This document shows positions 45,769 to 53,566 of a stretch of 64,000 bases of DNA, one piece after another; position 1 is the stretch's first letter; each line of letters starts with the position of its first letter. A program made the translations under genes and the position numbers. The DNA is taken from assembly GCF_026651855.1 (NCBI RefSeq), contig NZ_CP093280.1, forward strand, positions 1,156,001 to 1,220,000, read 5' to 3'. The notes under the pieces are model-generated. The model saw only the letters and a list, made by a program, of their open reading frames with translations. It was not told the DNA's origin and did not search any database. The stretch is from Pseudomonas silvicola. Its GTDB lineage: Bacteria; Pseudomonadota; Gammaproteobacteria; Pseudomonadales; Pseudomonadaceae.

Positions 45769-46556
45769 GCCGGCTCCTGTTGCAGTGCGGTACGCTGGGA
45801 AAACACGCGGGACAACACGTGTTCGCGGGTTTCGATGAAGCGCGGGTCGGACTTGATCGACCGCGCCGATTCGCCGGCGCCGTAGCGTTGGCCGAAATCC
45901 AGGTGCAGGCGTTCGAGCACCTGGCCCGGGTTGGGCGCCAGCAGGATCAGGTCGGTGGCCAGGAACACCGCTTCTTCGATGTCGTGGGTAATCAGGAACA
46001 CCGGCTTGGCAGTGCGCTTCCATACTTGCAGCAGCAGCTCTTGCATCTGCTCGCGGGTGAAGGCGTCGAGGGCGCCGAAGGGTTCGTCCATCAGCAGCAC
46101 GCGTGGGTCTGCAGCGAGGGCGCGGGCCAGGCCCACGCGCTGTTTCTGGCCGCCCGAAAGCTGCCAGACCCGCCGGCTACCGAAGTCGGCCAGGTCCACC
46201 AGGGCGAGCATTTCCCGTGCCCGCTGTTCACGTTTCTCGCGGGGCACGCCGGCCAGCTCCAGGCCGAAGGCAACGTTGGCGAGGACGTCCTGCCAGGGCA
46301 GCAGGGCATCGTCCTGGAACACCACGCCGCGTTCGGCGCTGGGGCCCTTGACCGGTACACCGTCGAGGGTAATGCGCCCGGCGCTGGGCTCCACGAAACC
46401 GGCGATCAGGTTCAGCAGCGAGGTCTTGCCGCTGCCCGACGGGCCCAGGGCCACCAGCAGTTGCTGCGGGCCGAGGGACAGGTTGATGTCGGCCAGCACC
46501 GGCGTGCTGGCGCCGGGGTACTGTGCGCTGATGCGCTCGAGTTGCAACAGGGCCAT
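45765..46556 (-). CDS. tauB: Taurine ABC transporter ATP-binding protein
   Basis: The 263-residue ATPase shows Walker [13 protein letters not shown]-loop [13 protein letters not shown], signature LSGGQKQR, Walker [14 protein letters not shown] and switch His in [10 protein letters not shown]. The WQD after the Q-loop is typical of the nitrate/sulfonate/taurine branch. The ATG at 46556 is chosen over 46607. It overlaps tauC and lies 60 bp after tauA. Confidence 0.94.
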   Translation of the reverse strand: MALLQLERISAQYPGASTPVLADINLSLGPQQLLVALGPSGSGKTSLLNLIAGFVEPSAGRITLDGVPVKGPSAERGVVFQDDALLPWQDVLANVAFGLELAGVPREKREQRAREMLALVDLADFGSRRVWQLSGGQKQRVGLARALAADPRVLLMDEPFGALDAFTREQMQELLLQVWKRTAKPVFLITHDIEEAVFLATDLILLAPNPGQVLERLHLDFGQRYGAGESARSIKSDPRFIETREHVLSRVFSQRTALQQEPA

Positions 46557-46616
46557 GGGTATGGGCTCCTTTAGGCCAGTGGCATTTGTCCTGCAGGCGT
46601 CAGGCAAGCGGCCGGA

Positions 46617-47591
46617 TTATTGAACGAACTGCGCGCTTACGTACGGGGCGTAGTCGGGCAGCACGGCGTCGACCTTGCCTTGTTCCTTGAGAAAGGTGGC
46701 GGTGTCGGTGATGGCCTGGGTGGTCGGCGCGCCCAGAGCGGTGACCTGGTCAGCCGCCAGCGGGTAGACGTTGCCCTGCAACAGCAGCGGAATATCAGCG
46801 GCCTTGGCACCGGACAGCTTCACCAGCTTGTCGACGTTGCCTTGGTTGGCCAGCCAGGCTTTCGGGTCTTTGCGGTAGTCGGCGTAGGCGTCCAGGGTCA
46901 CCTTGGCGAAGGCCTTGACGATCTCGGGGTGCTTGGCGGCGAAATCTTTGCGCACGATCCAGGCGTCGAAGGTGGGTGCGCCGACCTTGGCCAGCTCACC
47001 CGAGGTAATCAGCACCTTGCCGCTCTCCTTGGCCACGCCCAGGGCCGGGTCCCAGACGTAGGTGGCGTCGATGTCGCCACGCTTCCAGGCGGCAATGATG
47101 GCCGGTGGGTCAAGGTTGAGAATGGTGACTTTCGACGGGTCGATCTTCCACTGCTTCAGCGCGGCCAACAGGCTGTAGTGGCCGGTGGACACGAACGGCA
47201 CGGCGATCTTCTTGCCGACCAGGTCCTGCGGGCTGTTGATGCCCGAACCGTTACGCGCTACCAGGGCCTCGGCGGCACCGATCTGGGTGGCGATAAGAAA
47301 GGTTTCAACCGGCAGTTGGCGGGTGGCGGCGGCCGCCAGCGGGCTGGAGCCGACATAGCCGATCTGCACGTCGCCCGAAGCGACCGCAGTGATGACCTGC
47401 GAGCCGCCGTCGAATTTGCGCCAGTTGATCTTCGACTGCGTGGCCTTTTCATAGGCACCATCGGCCTGGGCCACTTTGGCCGGGTCGACGGTGGTCTGGT
47501 AGGCGACGGTGAAGTCCGTTGCCTGAGCCATGAACGCGGCGCCTGCGAGGGAGAGGGCCGCCAGCAGGCGAAGGGGGTTGAGCACAGACAT
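46617..47591 (-). CDS. tauA: Taurine-binding periplasmic protein
   Basis: The 324-residue protein has a signal peptide (cleavage near AQA-TD) and TauA motifs FTVAYQTTVDPAKVAQADG, INWRKFDGGSQVITAVASGD, IGYVGSSPLAAAATRQLPVE and KRGDIDATYVWDPALG. AGGAG lies eight bases before the ATG at 47591, which favours it over 47606. It is the first gene of tauABCD. The promoter boxes at 47640-47688 are shared with the neighbouring binding-protein gene. Confidence 0.94.
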   Translation of the reverse strand: MSVLNPLRLLAALSLAGAAFMAQATDFTVAYQTTVDPAKVAQADGAYEKATQSKINWRKFDGGSQVITAVASGDVQIGYVGSSPLAAAATRQLPVETFLIATQIGAAEALVARNGSGINSPQDLVGKKIAVPFVSTGHYSLLAALKQWKIDPSKVTILNLDPPAIIAAWKRGDIDATYVWDPALGVAKESGKVLITSGELAKVGAPTFDAWIVRKDFAAKHPEIVKAFAKVTLDAYADYRKDPKAWLANQGNVDKLVKLSGAKAADIPLLLQGNVYPLAADQVTALGAPTTQAITDTATFLKEQGKVDAVLPDYAPYVSAQFVQ

Positions 47592-47639
47592 GGTGTAGCT
47601 CCTCATCAGGCGGCCGGACGGCTAGGGTGATGAGGAAGA

Positions 47640-47688
47640 CTAAATGATCTAAGAATCGCCAAATAAATAACGTTTTTGCATTAGCTTA
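47640..47688 (-). promoter_or_regulatory. tauA promoter module, copy 1 of a spaced box pair
   Basis: CTAAATGATCTAA at 47640-47652 and CATTAGCTTA at 47679-47688 recur with exactly the same 39-bp offset at 49179-49227 upstream of another sulfonate-binding protein. On the minus strand the first box would contain a -10-like TAGATC, and the second would lie near -45, where an activator such as CysB could bind. Confidence 0.55.
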
Positions 47689-47704
47689 TGTTTGGTTCTT
47701 CTTG

Positions 47705-48137
47705 CGGTACCCCTGAAATTTGGTGGCACCACCACGGATCTGCGGTGAGCAAACAGAGCGGATCAGGTGATGTCCCAGGCAGAACTGGCCCGAAACGGAT
47801 GTGGGACCAGGCTTGCCTGGGAAGCGCCGCGCGGGCGGCGCTCGGTTTCAAGGGCGCAGGAAAAACCAAGACATGCATCTGGTGGCCTTGATGCGATTGC
47901 AAGACGGGCCGATAGGGTTGTTCATCGGAGCTCTCGGCTGGGGATTACGCCAAGGCTTCAAGGCGCCAGGCGATGTTGTAGTGTCGCTGTTGAGATCGAG
48001 CGCCGCCCGCGCGGCGCTTCCCAGGCAAGCCTGGTCCCACATTTGTTCCGGACCAGTTATGCCTGTGAGATCACCTGGTCCGCCTTGTTTGTTCACTACA
48101 GATCTTTGTAGGCACCATCAGCTTTCCGGGGATTCCG
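47705..48137. repeat. Long inverted repeat of about 430 bp
   Basis: A left arm 47705-47844 is matched by the reverse complement of 47997-48137. The innermost 46 bp (47799-47844 and 47997-48042) are perfect; the outer about 95 bp are roughly 75 percent matched without large gaps. The loop is 152 bp. The arms start ATGTGGGACCAGGCTTGCC and contain GCGCCGCGCGGGCGGCGC. It fills most of the 560-bp gap 47592-48151. No convincing ORF is inside. Confidence 0.8.
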
Positions 48138-48151
48138 TGAAGGACCCGTTT

Positions 48152-49105
48152 TCAGGGGTGCCAGATACCTACGCCGCGGGTATCGACTGCTTTGGGCAAC
48201 AGTCCGGCGGCAAAGAACGCGTCGGCGATTTTCTGTTGCTCGCCCAGTTGGTCGGGTTGCACTGCTTGCACCTGGTAGGTGCGGTGCAGGTTGGCAGCCT
48301 CCACCGTGGCGCTGTCGAGGTTGCCCCACAGCGGCCCGAGAATGGTGGCGGCCTTGTCAGGGTTGGCCTTGGTCCATTCGCCAGCCTTCTGCAACTCGGC
48401 GAACACGAGTTTGAGCACTTCAGGGTGGGCCTTGGCATAGGCAGTGCCGGTCAGGTAGTAACGCTTGTATTGGGCCAGGCCGGTGCCATCGGCCAGGGTG
48501 CGGGTCGGCAACTGGCGCTGCACGCTGGTGAGGAAGGGCTCCCAGGTTACCCAGGCATCGACCTTGCCGTTTTCAAAGGCTGCGCGGCCATCGGCGGGGG
48601 TCAGGTACGCCGGCTGGATGTCACTGAACTTCAGGCCCGCCTTGTTCAGGGCGGCGATCAGTAGGTAGTGGGTGCCAGCAGCCTTGGTCACCGCTACTTT
48701 CTTGCCCTTCAGGTCGGCCAGCGACTGCACGGGGCTGTCCTGGCGCACCACGATGGCCTGGGCTTGGGGCGACGCCGTCTCCTGGGCGAAGTAGGTAAGG
48801 GTGGCACCCGCGGCCTGGGCGAATACCGGCACGGTGTCGGCGACGTCGGCGCTGATGTCGACGTTGCCCACGTTCAGCGACTCCAGCAGTGGCAACCCGC
48901 TGGGAAACTCGTGCCAGCTGACCTCGATGCCTTGCCGGGCCAGGTCTTTCTCCAGCGTGCCTTGCTGCTTGAGCAAGGTGATCAGGGTCGAGGACTTCTG
49001 GTAGCCAATACGCAGCGTTTCCACCGCCTGTGCCGAGGGGGCCAGGATAAACAGGCTGAGGGCGGCGATTAAAAGATCTTTCATGTATGGACGCTGGCCG
49101 GACAT
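48152..49105 (-). CDS. Aliphatic sulfonate-type periplasmic binding protein, orphan
   Basis: The 317-residue protein has a signal peptide (LLIAALSLFILAPSAQA) and SsuA-like motifs RIGYQKSSTLITLLKQQGTLE, NVGNVDISADVADTVPVFAQ (given as two overlapping family blocks) and NGKVDAWVTWEPFL. GAGGTG precedes the ATG at 49105; a shorter start at 49084 is possible. It has no permease or ATPase partner and is divergent from the OprD porin. It shares promoter boxes with tauA, so it is probably sulfate-starvation-induced. Confidence 0.9.
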   Translation of the reverse strand: MSGQRPYMKDLLIAALSLFILAPSAQAVETLRIGYQKSSTLITLLKQQGTLEKDLARQGIEVSWHEFPSGLPLLESLNVGNVDISADVADTVPVFAQAAGATLTYFAQETASPQAQAIVVRQDSPVQSLADLKGKKVAVTKAAGTHYLLIAALNKAGLKFSDIQPAYLTPADGRAAFENGKVDAWVTWEPFLTSVQRQLPTRTLADGTGLAQYKRYYLTGTAYAKAHPEVLKLVFAELQKAGEWTKANPDKAATILGPLWGNLDSATVEAANLHRTYQVQAVQPDQLGEQQKIADAFFAAGLLPKAVDTRGVGIWHP

Positions 49106-49153
49106 GGGCACCTCGAAGCGCACTGGCAGTGCAAGTAAGAAGGGTGACGGAAT

Positions 49154-49168
49154 GTCCGGTGGTCCGGT
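49154..49168. promoter_or_regulatory. Leader motif shared with the sfnB operon
   Basis: GTCCGGTGGTCCGGT is identical to 28723-28737, at nearly the same distance from the start of its gene and on the same strand. Confidence 0.4.
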
Positions 49169-49178
49169 GCTTTGAAAG

Positions 49179-49227
49179 CTAAACGATCTAAAAAATATTT
49201 TGCAAAGACTGTTTAGTCATTAGCTTA
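49179..49227 (-). promoter_or_regulatory. Promoter module, copy 2 of the tauA-type box pair
   Basis: CTAAACGATCTAA at 49179-49191 and CATTAGCTTA at 49218-49227 repeat the boxes upstream of tauA at the same spacing, while the bases between differ. That pattern suggests conserved protein contacts. Confidence 0.55.
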
Positions 49228-49280
49228 GAGGTCGATACAGCATCGAGACCGTAGGTTTGGGTAAAGCCATTGTGTTATTC

Positions 49281-49364
49281 CAAAATGGTCTTATAAAAGA
49301 TGAAACAATTCATTTTGGACTTATGAAATATTATTTACCCTTGGCCGTCACAAAATGGACGTAG
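49281..49364 (+). promoter_or_regulatory. Three direct repeats upstream of the OprD porin gene
   Basis: CAAAATGGTCTTAT (49281), CATTTTGGACTTAT (49311) and CAAAATGGACGTAG (49351) lie 30 and 40 bp apart, about three and four helical turns. They could be sites for an activator of the porin gene. The 395-bp gap 49106-49500 holds these, the promoter boxes of the divergent gene and no ORF. Confidence 0.4.
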
Positions 49365-49500
49365 ACCATCGTCGTAAAGCGACCTAGAGCGATTGACGCG
49401 GTGTTCACAACCTGGCGCTAATCGCCACAACTCCAGCGCAATGGGCAGCAGATCCATGACTGGGGCAACACAAGAATTAGAATCATTACAGGAGCAACAC

Positions 49501-50853
49501 ATGTACAAGTCCTCCCTGGCTCTGGCCGTGGCTGTCGGCGTGTTGGCGTCTCAAGCCAACGCTGAAGGCTTTCTCGAAGACAGCAAGGCCACGCTGAAGC
49601 TGCGCAACTACTACATCAACACCGACAACCGCGACGCAGCGGCGAAAACCGCGGCCGGCGTACAGAGCAAGAACTCTGAGTGGGGCCAGGCGTTCCAGCT
49701 GGAGTACCAGTCGGGCTATACCGCGGGTACCGTCGGCTTTGGTATCGATGCGCTGGCGCTGCTGGGCGTGCGCCTGGATTCGGGCGGTGGCCACAACGGT
49801 GCTACCTCGACTTCCTACGGCGGCACGGTATTCCCGAGCAAGTCGAATGGCGATGCAGTGGATGATTTCACCAGCCTGGGCCTGACCGCCAAGGCCAAGA
49901 TCTCCAAGACCGAGCTGAAGGTCGGCACCTTGCTGCCCAAGCTGCCGGTCATCCAGTACAACGACGGTCGTCTGGTGCCACAGACATTCCAGGGCGAGCA
50001 GATCACCTCCAACGACATCAAGGATCTGACCTTGATCGGTGGCCAGGTCGAGGCTGTGAAGGGCCGTAACTCCAGCAACGACGAAAACCTGGCGATCAAT
50101 GGCGCTTCGCCGCGCACCGCCAGCAGCAACAAGTTCTACTACGCCGGTGGTGACTACAAGATCACCAAAGACCTGCTGTTCCAGTACTACTACGGTCAAC
50201 TGACCGATTTCTACAAGCAGCACTTCGTGGGCCTGACCCACAACTGGGCCATCGGCCCGGGCGTGCTGAAGTCTGACCTGCGTGCATTCCACAGCACCGA
50301 CGATGGCAACAACGCCAACGACCCTCTGTTCTACTCGTCCGGCCGCTACGTGGGCAACGTGTCGGGCAAAGGCCCGGTCGACAACAACCTGTACAGCGGC
50401 CTGTTCCTGTACACCGTTGCCGGTCACACCTTCGGCGGTGGCTACCAGGTCAGCAACGGCAACTCCGACTTCCCGTGGCTGAACCAGGGCGATGGTTCGT
50501 CCAACGGTACCATCACCGACATGCAGATCCAGAAGTTCGGCCGTTCCGGCGAGCGTACCTGGCAGGCACGCTACTCGTATGACTTCTCGGCCATCGGCTT
50601 CCCTGGCGCGACCGCCGGCCTGGTCTACCTGCGTGGCGACAATATCGACACCGTCGGCACCAACCGTGCCGTCAGCGGCAGCGGCCGTTCCGAGTGGGAA
50701 CGCGACCTGACCCTGGCCTACGTCGTACCGCAAGGTACCTTCAAGGGCTTGGGCCTGATGTGGAAAAACGCCATCTGGCGCAACGACATTCCTGGCCAAC
50801 GCGACCAGGACGAGAACCGCGTGATCGTCAGCTACTCGATCCCGCTGTTGTAA
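49501..50853 (+). CDS. OprD-family outer-membrane porin
   Basis: The 450-residue porin has a signal peptide (KSSLALAVAVGVLASQANA), the family start GFLEDSKATLKLRNYYIN and WGQAFQLEYQSGYT, and an 18-strand barrel ending in VIVSYSIPLL. OprD porins pass small solutes such as amino acids and organic acids; between tau and ssu genes it probably admits sulfonates or sulfate esters. CAGGAGCAAC ahead of the ATG supports the start over the longer frame from 49393. Confidence 0.93.
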   Translation: MYKSSLALAVAVGVLASQANAEGFLEDSKATLKLRNYYINTDNRDAAAKTAAGVQSKNSEWGQAFQLEYQSGYTAGTVGFGIDALALLGVRLDSGGGHNGATSTSYGGTVFPSKSNGDAVDDFTSLGLTAKAKISKTELKVGTLLPKLPVIQYNDGRLVPQTFQGEQITSNDIKDLTLIGGQVEAVKGRNSSNDENLAINGASPRTASSNKFYYAGGDYKITKDLLFQYYYGQLTDFYKQHFVGLTHNWAIGPGVLKSDLRAFHSTDDGNNANDPLFYSSGRYVGNVSGKGPVDNNLYSGLFLYTVAGHTFGGGYQVSNGNSDFPWLNQGDGSSNGTITDMQIQKFGRSGERTWQARYSYDFSAIGFPGATAGLVYLRGDNIDTVGTNRAVSGSGRSEWERDLTLAYVVPQGTFKGLGLMWKNAIWRNDIPGQRDQDENRVIVSYSIPLL

Positions 50854-50870
50854 GCCTGGCTTGAAAGCGA

Positions 50871-50898
50871 AGCCCGCCCTTTGGCGGGCTTTGTTTTG
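50871..50898 (+). terminator. Rho-independent terminator of the porin gene
   Basis: AGCCCGCC (50871-50878) pairs with GGCGGGCT (50883-50890) around CTTT, followed by a T-rich tract. Confidence 0.93.
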
Positions 50899-51013
50899 CA
50901 CAAAATCTCATATTCCTTTCAGTGCTTAATAAATCGATATTTATTCTTTTTATTTGGTCTACGCTGAGTGCACAGTGGAACCCATAAACGCACCCTTGAA
51001 GGAGCAAGCACAC

Positions 51014-51652
51014 ATGAGCATCCGCCTCGGCGATATCGCCCCCGACTTCGAACAGGATTCCAGCGCCGGCAAGATCCGCTTTCACGAGTGGCTGGGCAAC
51101 AGCTGGGGCGTGCTGTTTTCCCACCCGGCCGACTTCACCCCGGTGTGCACCACCGAACTGGGCTTTACCGCCAAGCTCAAGGACGAATTCGCCAAGCGCA
51201 ATGTCAAGGCCATCGCCCTGTCGGTAGACCCGGTGGACTCGCACCACAAGTGGATCGAGGACATCAACGAAACCCAGAACACCATCGTCAACTTCCCGAT
51301 CCTGGCCGATGCCGACCGCAAGGTCGCCGACCTCTACGACCTGATCCACCCCAACGCCAACGACACCCTGACGGTGCGCTCGCTGTTCGTGATCGACCCG
51401 AACAAGAAAGTGCGCCTGACCATTACCTACCCGGCCAGCACCGGCCGCAACTTCCACGAAATCCTGCGGGTAATCGATTCGCTGCAACTCACCGACAGCC
51501 ACAAGGTGGCCACCCCGGCCAACTGGCAGGACGGTGACGAGGTAGTCATCGTGCCCTCGCTCAAGGACGAGGAAGAGATCAAGCAACGCTTTCCCAAGGG
51601 TTATCACGCCGTGAAGCCCTACCTGCGCCTGACCCCGCAGCCCAACCGCTGA
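51014..51652 (+). CDS. lsfA: 1-Cys peroxiredoxin LsfA
   Basis: The 212-residue peroxidase has the catalytic Cys45 in HPADFTPVCTTELG and the Arg in DADRKVADLYDLI, with the long C-terminal domain of the Prx6 type and no resolving Cys. LsfA is induced by sulfate starvation in Pseudomonas and protects against peroxides made by flavin monooxygenases. The frame is open to 50954, but AAGGAGCAAGC precedes the ATG at 51014. It sits upstream of ssu, its usual position. Confidence 0.94.
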   Translation: MSIRLGDIAPDFEQDSSAGKIRFHEWLGNSWGVLFSHPADFTPVCTTELGFTAKLKDEFAKRNVKAIALSVDPVDSHHKWIEDINETQNTIVNFPILADADRKVADLYDLIHPNANDTLTVRSLFVIDPNKKVRLTITYPASTGRNFHEILRVIDSLQLTDSHKVATPANWQDGDEVVIVPSLKDEEEIKQRFPKGYHAVKPYLRLTPQPNR

Positions 51653-51676
51653 TTCATCCTCCCACGACAGGGTTTC

Positions 51677-51702
51677 GAGCCGTTGATGACGGCTCTTTTT
51701 TT
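51677..51702 (+). terminator. Rho-independent terminator of lsfA
   Basis: GAGCCGT (51677-51683) pairs with ACGGCTC (51689-51695) around TGATG, followed by a run of T. Confidence 0.92.
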
Positions 51703-51764
51703 GCCTGAAAAATCATATTCATTTAGCGAATAACCAAATGAAAAAATATGATTTATGGATATAT

Positions 51765-51812
51765 AAAAGGCCTGTTATGGTCACTCCCATCTCGCCGACC
51801 GCGAGGCCTTTT
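51765..51812 (+). promoter_or_regulatory. Hairpin in the ssuE leader
   Basis: AAAAGGCCT (51765-51773) is inverted as AGGCCTTTT (51804-51812) with a 30-base loop, just after an AT-rich promoter stretch (51710-51764) and 24 bp before the ssuE start. It could attenuate or stabilise the ssu transcript; only the pairing is seen. Confidence 0.35.
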
Positions 51813-51835
51813 GGACGGTTAAAGGAAGCGTAACC

Positions 51836-52429
51836 ATGCTGGTTGTATCTCTTGGTGGCAGTCCCAGTGTGCGCTCGCGTTCTGGCGTATTGCTTGAACA
51901 GACCCGCCGGTGGCTGCAACGCCACGGCGTTGAAGTGGTGACTTTCCAGGTTCGCGACTTTGCCGCCGAAGACTTGCTGCACGCCCGCTTCGACAGCCCC
52001 AAGGTACTGGATTTCCTGGAACTGGTGCAGAAAGCCGATGGCCTCATCGTCGCCACCCCGGTGTACAAAGCGTCGTTTTCGGGCGCGCTGAAGACCCTGT
52101 TGGACCTGTTGCCTGAACGAGCCCTGGCCAACAAGGTGGTATTGCCCATCGCCACGGGCGGCAGCATCGCCCACATGCTGGCGGTGGATTACGCGCTCAA
52201 GCCGGTACTGGCGGCGCTCAAGGCCCAGGAAATGCTGCAGGGGATCTTTGCTGACGACAGCCAGATCGCCTACGGCGAGGGCACTGCCGCCGCGCAGCTG
52301 GCGCCGGCGCTGGAACAGCGTTTGGAAAATGCGCTGCAGGAGTTCCACTACGCGCTTAGCCGTCGGCCACAGCCGCTGGACCCGAACCTGCTGAACGAAA
52401 GATTGCTGAGCGCGCGCTGGAGCATTTAA
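51836..52429 (+). CDS. ssuE: NADPH-dependent FMN reductase
   Basis: SsuE supplies FMNH2 to SsuD and perhaps to other flavin monooxygenases in the region. The 197-residue flavodoxin-like protein starts [19 protein letters not shown], with [21 protein letters not shown] as the FMN-binding segment and [20 protein letters not shown]. It is the first gene of ssuEADCBF. GGAAGCG precedes the ATG. The family length is normal. Confidence 0.95.
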   Translation: MLVVSLGGSPSVRSRSGVLLEQTRRWLQRHGVEVVTFQVRDFAAEDLLHARFDSPKVLDFLELVQKADGLIVATPVYKASFSGALKTLLDLLPERALANKVVLPIATGGSIAHMLAVDYALKPVLAALKAQEMLQGIFADDSQIAYGEGTAAAQLAPALEQRLENALQEFHYALSRRPQPLDPNLLNERLLSARWSI

Positions 52430-52542
52430 GTGCGGGCTGGCTTGCCGGCTCCCACAGGTAACACACGCAATTCACTGGCCTTACTCGCCCGCCAACGGGC
52501 AAGCAGGTGCAGCCATACACCCAATAGCAAAGGAGCGGCGCT

Positions 52543-53508
52543 ATGCGCACAGTCTTTTTGCGTCGCGGGCTGGTCGCTCTGTTTGCTGCGGCTGTGTCGT
52601 ACGGCGCCATTACCCAGGCCCAGGCTGACACCCTGCGCATCGGCTACCAGAAATACGGCACCCTGGTGCTGCTCAAGGCCCGCGGTTCGCTGGAAAAGCG
52701 TCTGGCCGCCCAAGGCGTGCAGGTCCAATGGACCGAATTTCCCGGCGGCCCGCAGTTGCTGGAAGGCCTCAACGTAGGCTCCATCGATTTCGGCGTGACC
52801 GGCGAAACCCCACCGGTGTTCGCCCAGGCCGCAGGCGCCGACCTGCTCTACGTGGCCCACGAACCACCGGCCCCCACCAGCGAAGCGATCCTGGTACCCA
52901 AGGACTCGCCGATCAAGTCGGTGGCCGAGCTGAAAGGCAAGAAAGTGGTGCTGAACAAGGGCTCCAACGTGCATTACCTGCTGGTGCGTGCCCTGGAAGA
53001 CGCCGGCCTCAAATACACCGACATCCAGACCGTCTACCTGCCCCCGGCCGACGCCCGCGCCGCGTTCGAGCGTGGCAGCGTCGACGCCTGGGTCATCTGG
53101 GACCCCTACCAGGCGGCCGCCGAACAGCAGCTGCAAGCGCGTACCCTGCGTGACGGTAAAGGCCTGGTGGACAACAACCAGTTCTACCTGGCGACCAAAC
53201 CGTACGCCCAGCAGCACCCGGACGTGATCGCCACCCTGGTGGACGAGGTGCGCTCGGTGGGCGAGTGGTCCAAATCCAACCCCGAACAGGTGACCAAAGA
53301 GGTGGCGCCGCTGCTGGGCTTGCCGGCTGACATCACCCTGACCTCGGTCAAGCGCCAAGGCTTCGGCGCCGAGTTCATCACCCCTGACGTGGCCGCTGCC
53401 CAGCAGAAGATCGCCGACGCTTTCTACCAACTCAAGCTGATTCCCAAACCGCTGAGCATCAAGGATGTGATCTGGACGCCACCGGCCAAGGTCGCCACCG
53501 CCCCGTGA
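52543..53508 (+). CDS. ssuA: Aliphatic sulfonate-binding periplasmic protein
   Basis: The 321-residue protein has a signal peptide (LRRGLVALFAAAVSYGAITQ, cleavage near AQA-DT) and SsuA motifs RIGYQKYGTLVLLKARGSLE, NVGSIDFGVTGETPPVFAQA and RGSVDAWVIWDPYQ. It delivers sulfonates to SsuBC. AAGGAGCGG precedes the ATG. The 113 bp before it contain a GC-rich segment with GCGGGCTGGCTTGCCGGC, REP-like, at 52432-52460. Confidence 0.95.
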   Translation: MRTVFLRRGLVALFAAAVSYGAITQAQADTLRIGYQKYGTLVLLKARGSLEKRLAAQGVQVQWTEFPGGPQLLEGLNVGSIDFGVTGETPPVFAQAAGADLLYVAHEPPAPTSEAILVPKDSPIKSVAELKGKKVVLNKGSNVHYLLVRALEDAGLKYTDIQTVYLPPADARAAFERGSVDAWVIWDPYQAAAEQQLQARTLRDGKGLVDNNQFYLATKPYAQQHPDVIATLVDEVRSVGEWSKSNPEQVTKEVAPLLGLPADITLTSVKRQGFGAEFITPDVAAAQQKIADAFYQLKLIPKPLSIKDVIWTPPAKVATAP

Positions 53509-53566
53509 TTCGTACCGCGGGCCGGTGCGCCGCGCCGGCCCTAGCCACCCTTAGGAGACAACTCCA

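Noticed and set aside
47705..48137. CRISPR-like repeat array
   Set aside because: There are only two arms, in inverted orientation, with no regular spacers and no cas genes anywhere in the window.
47801..48664. Plus-strand 287-residue frame across the long inverted repeat
   Set aside because: It runs through the palindrome and then antisense through a clear binding-protein gene; no motif and no start site.
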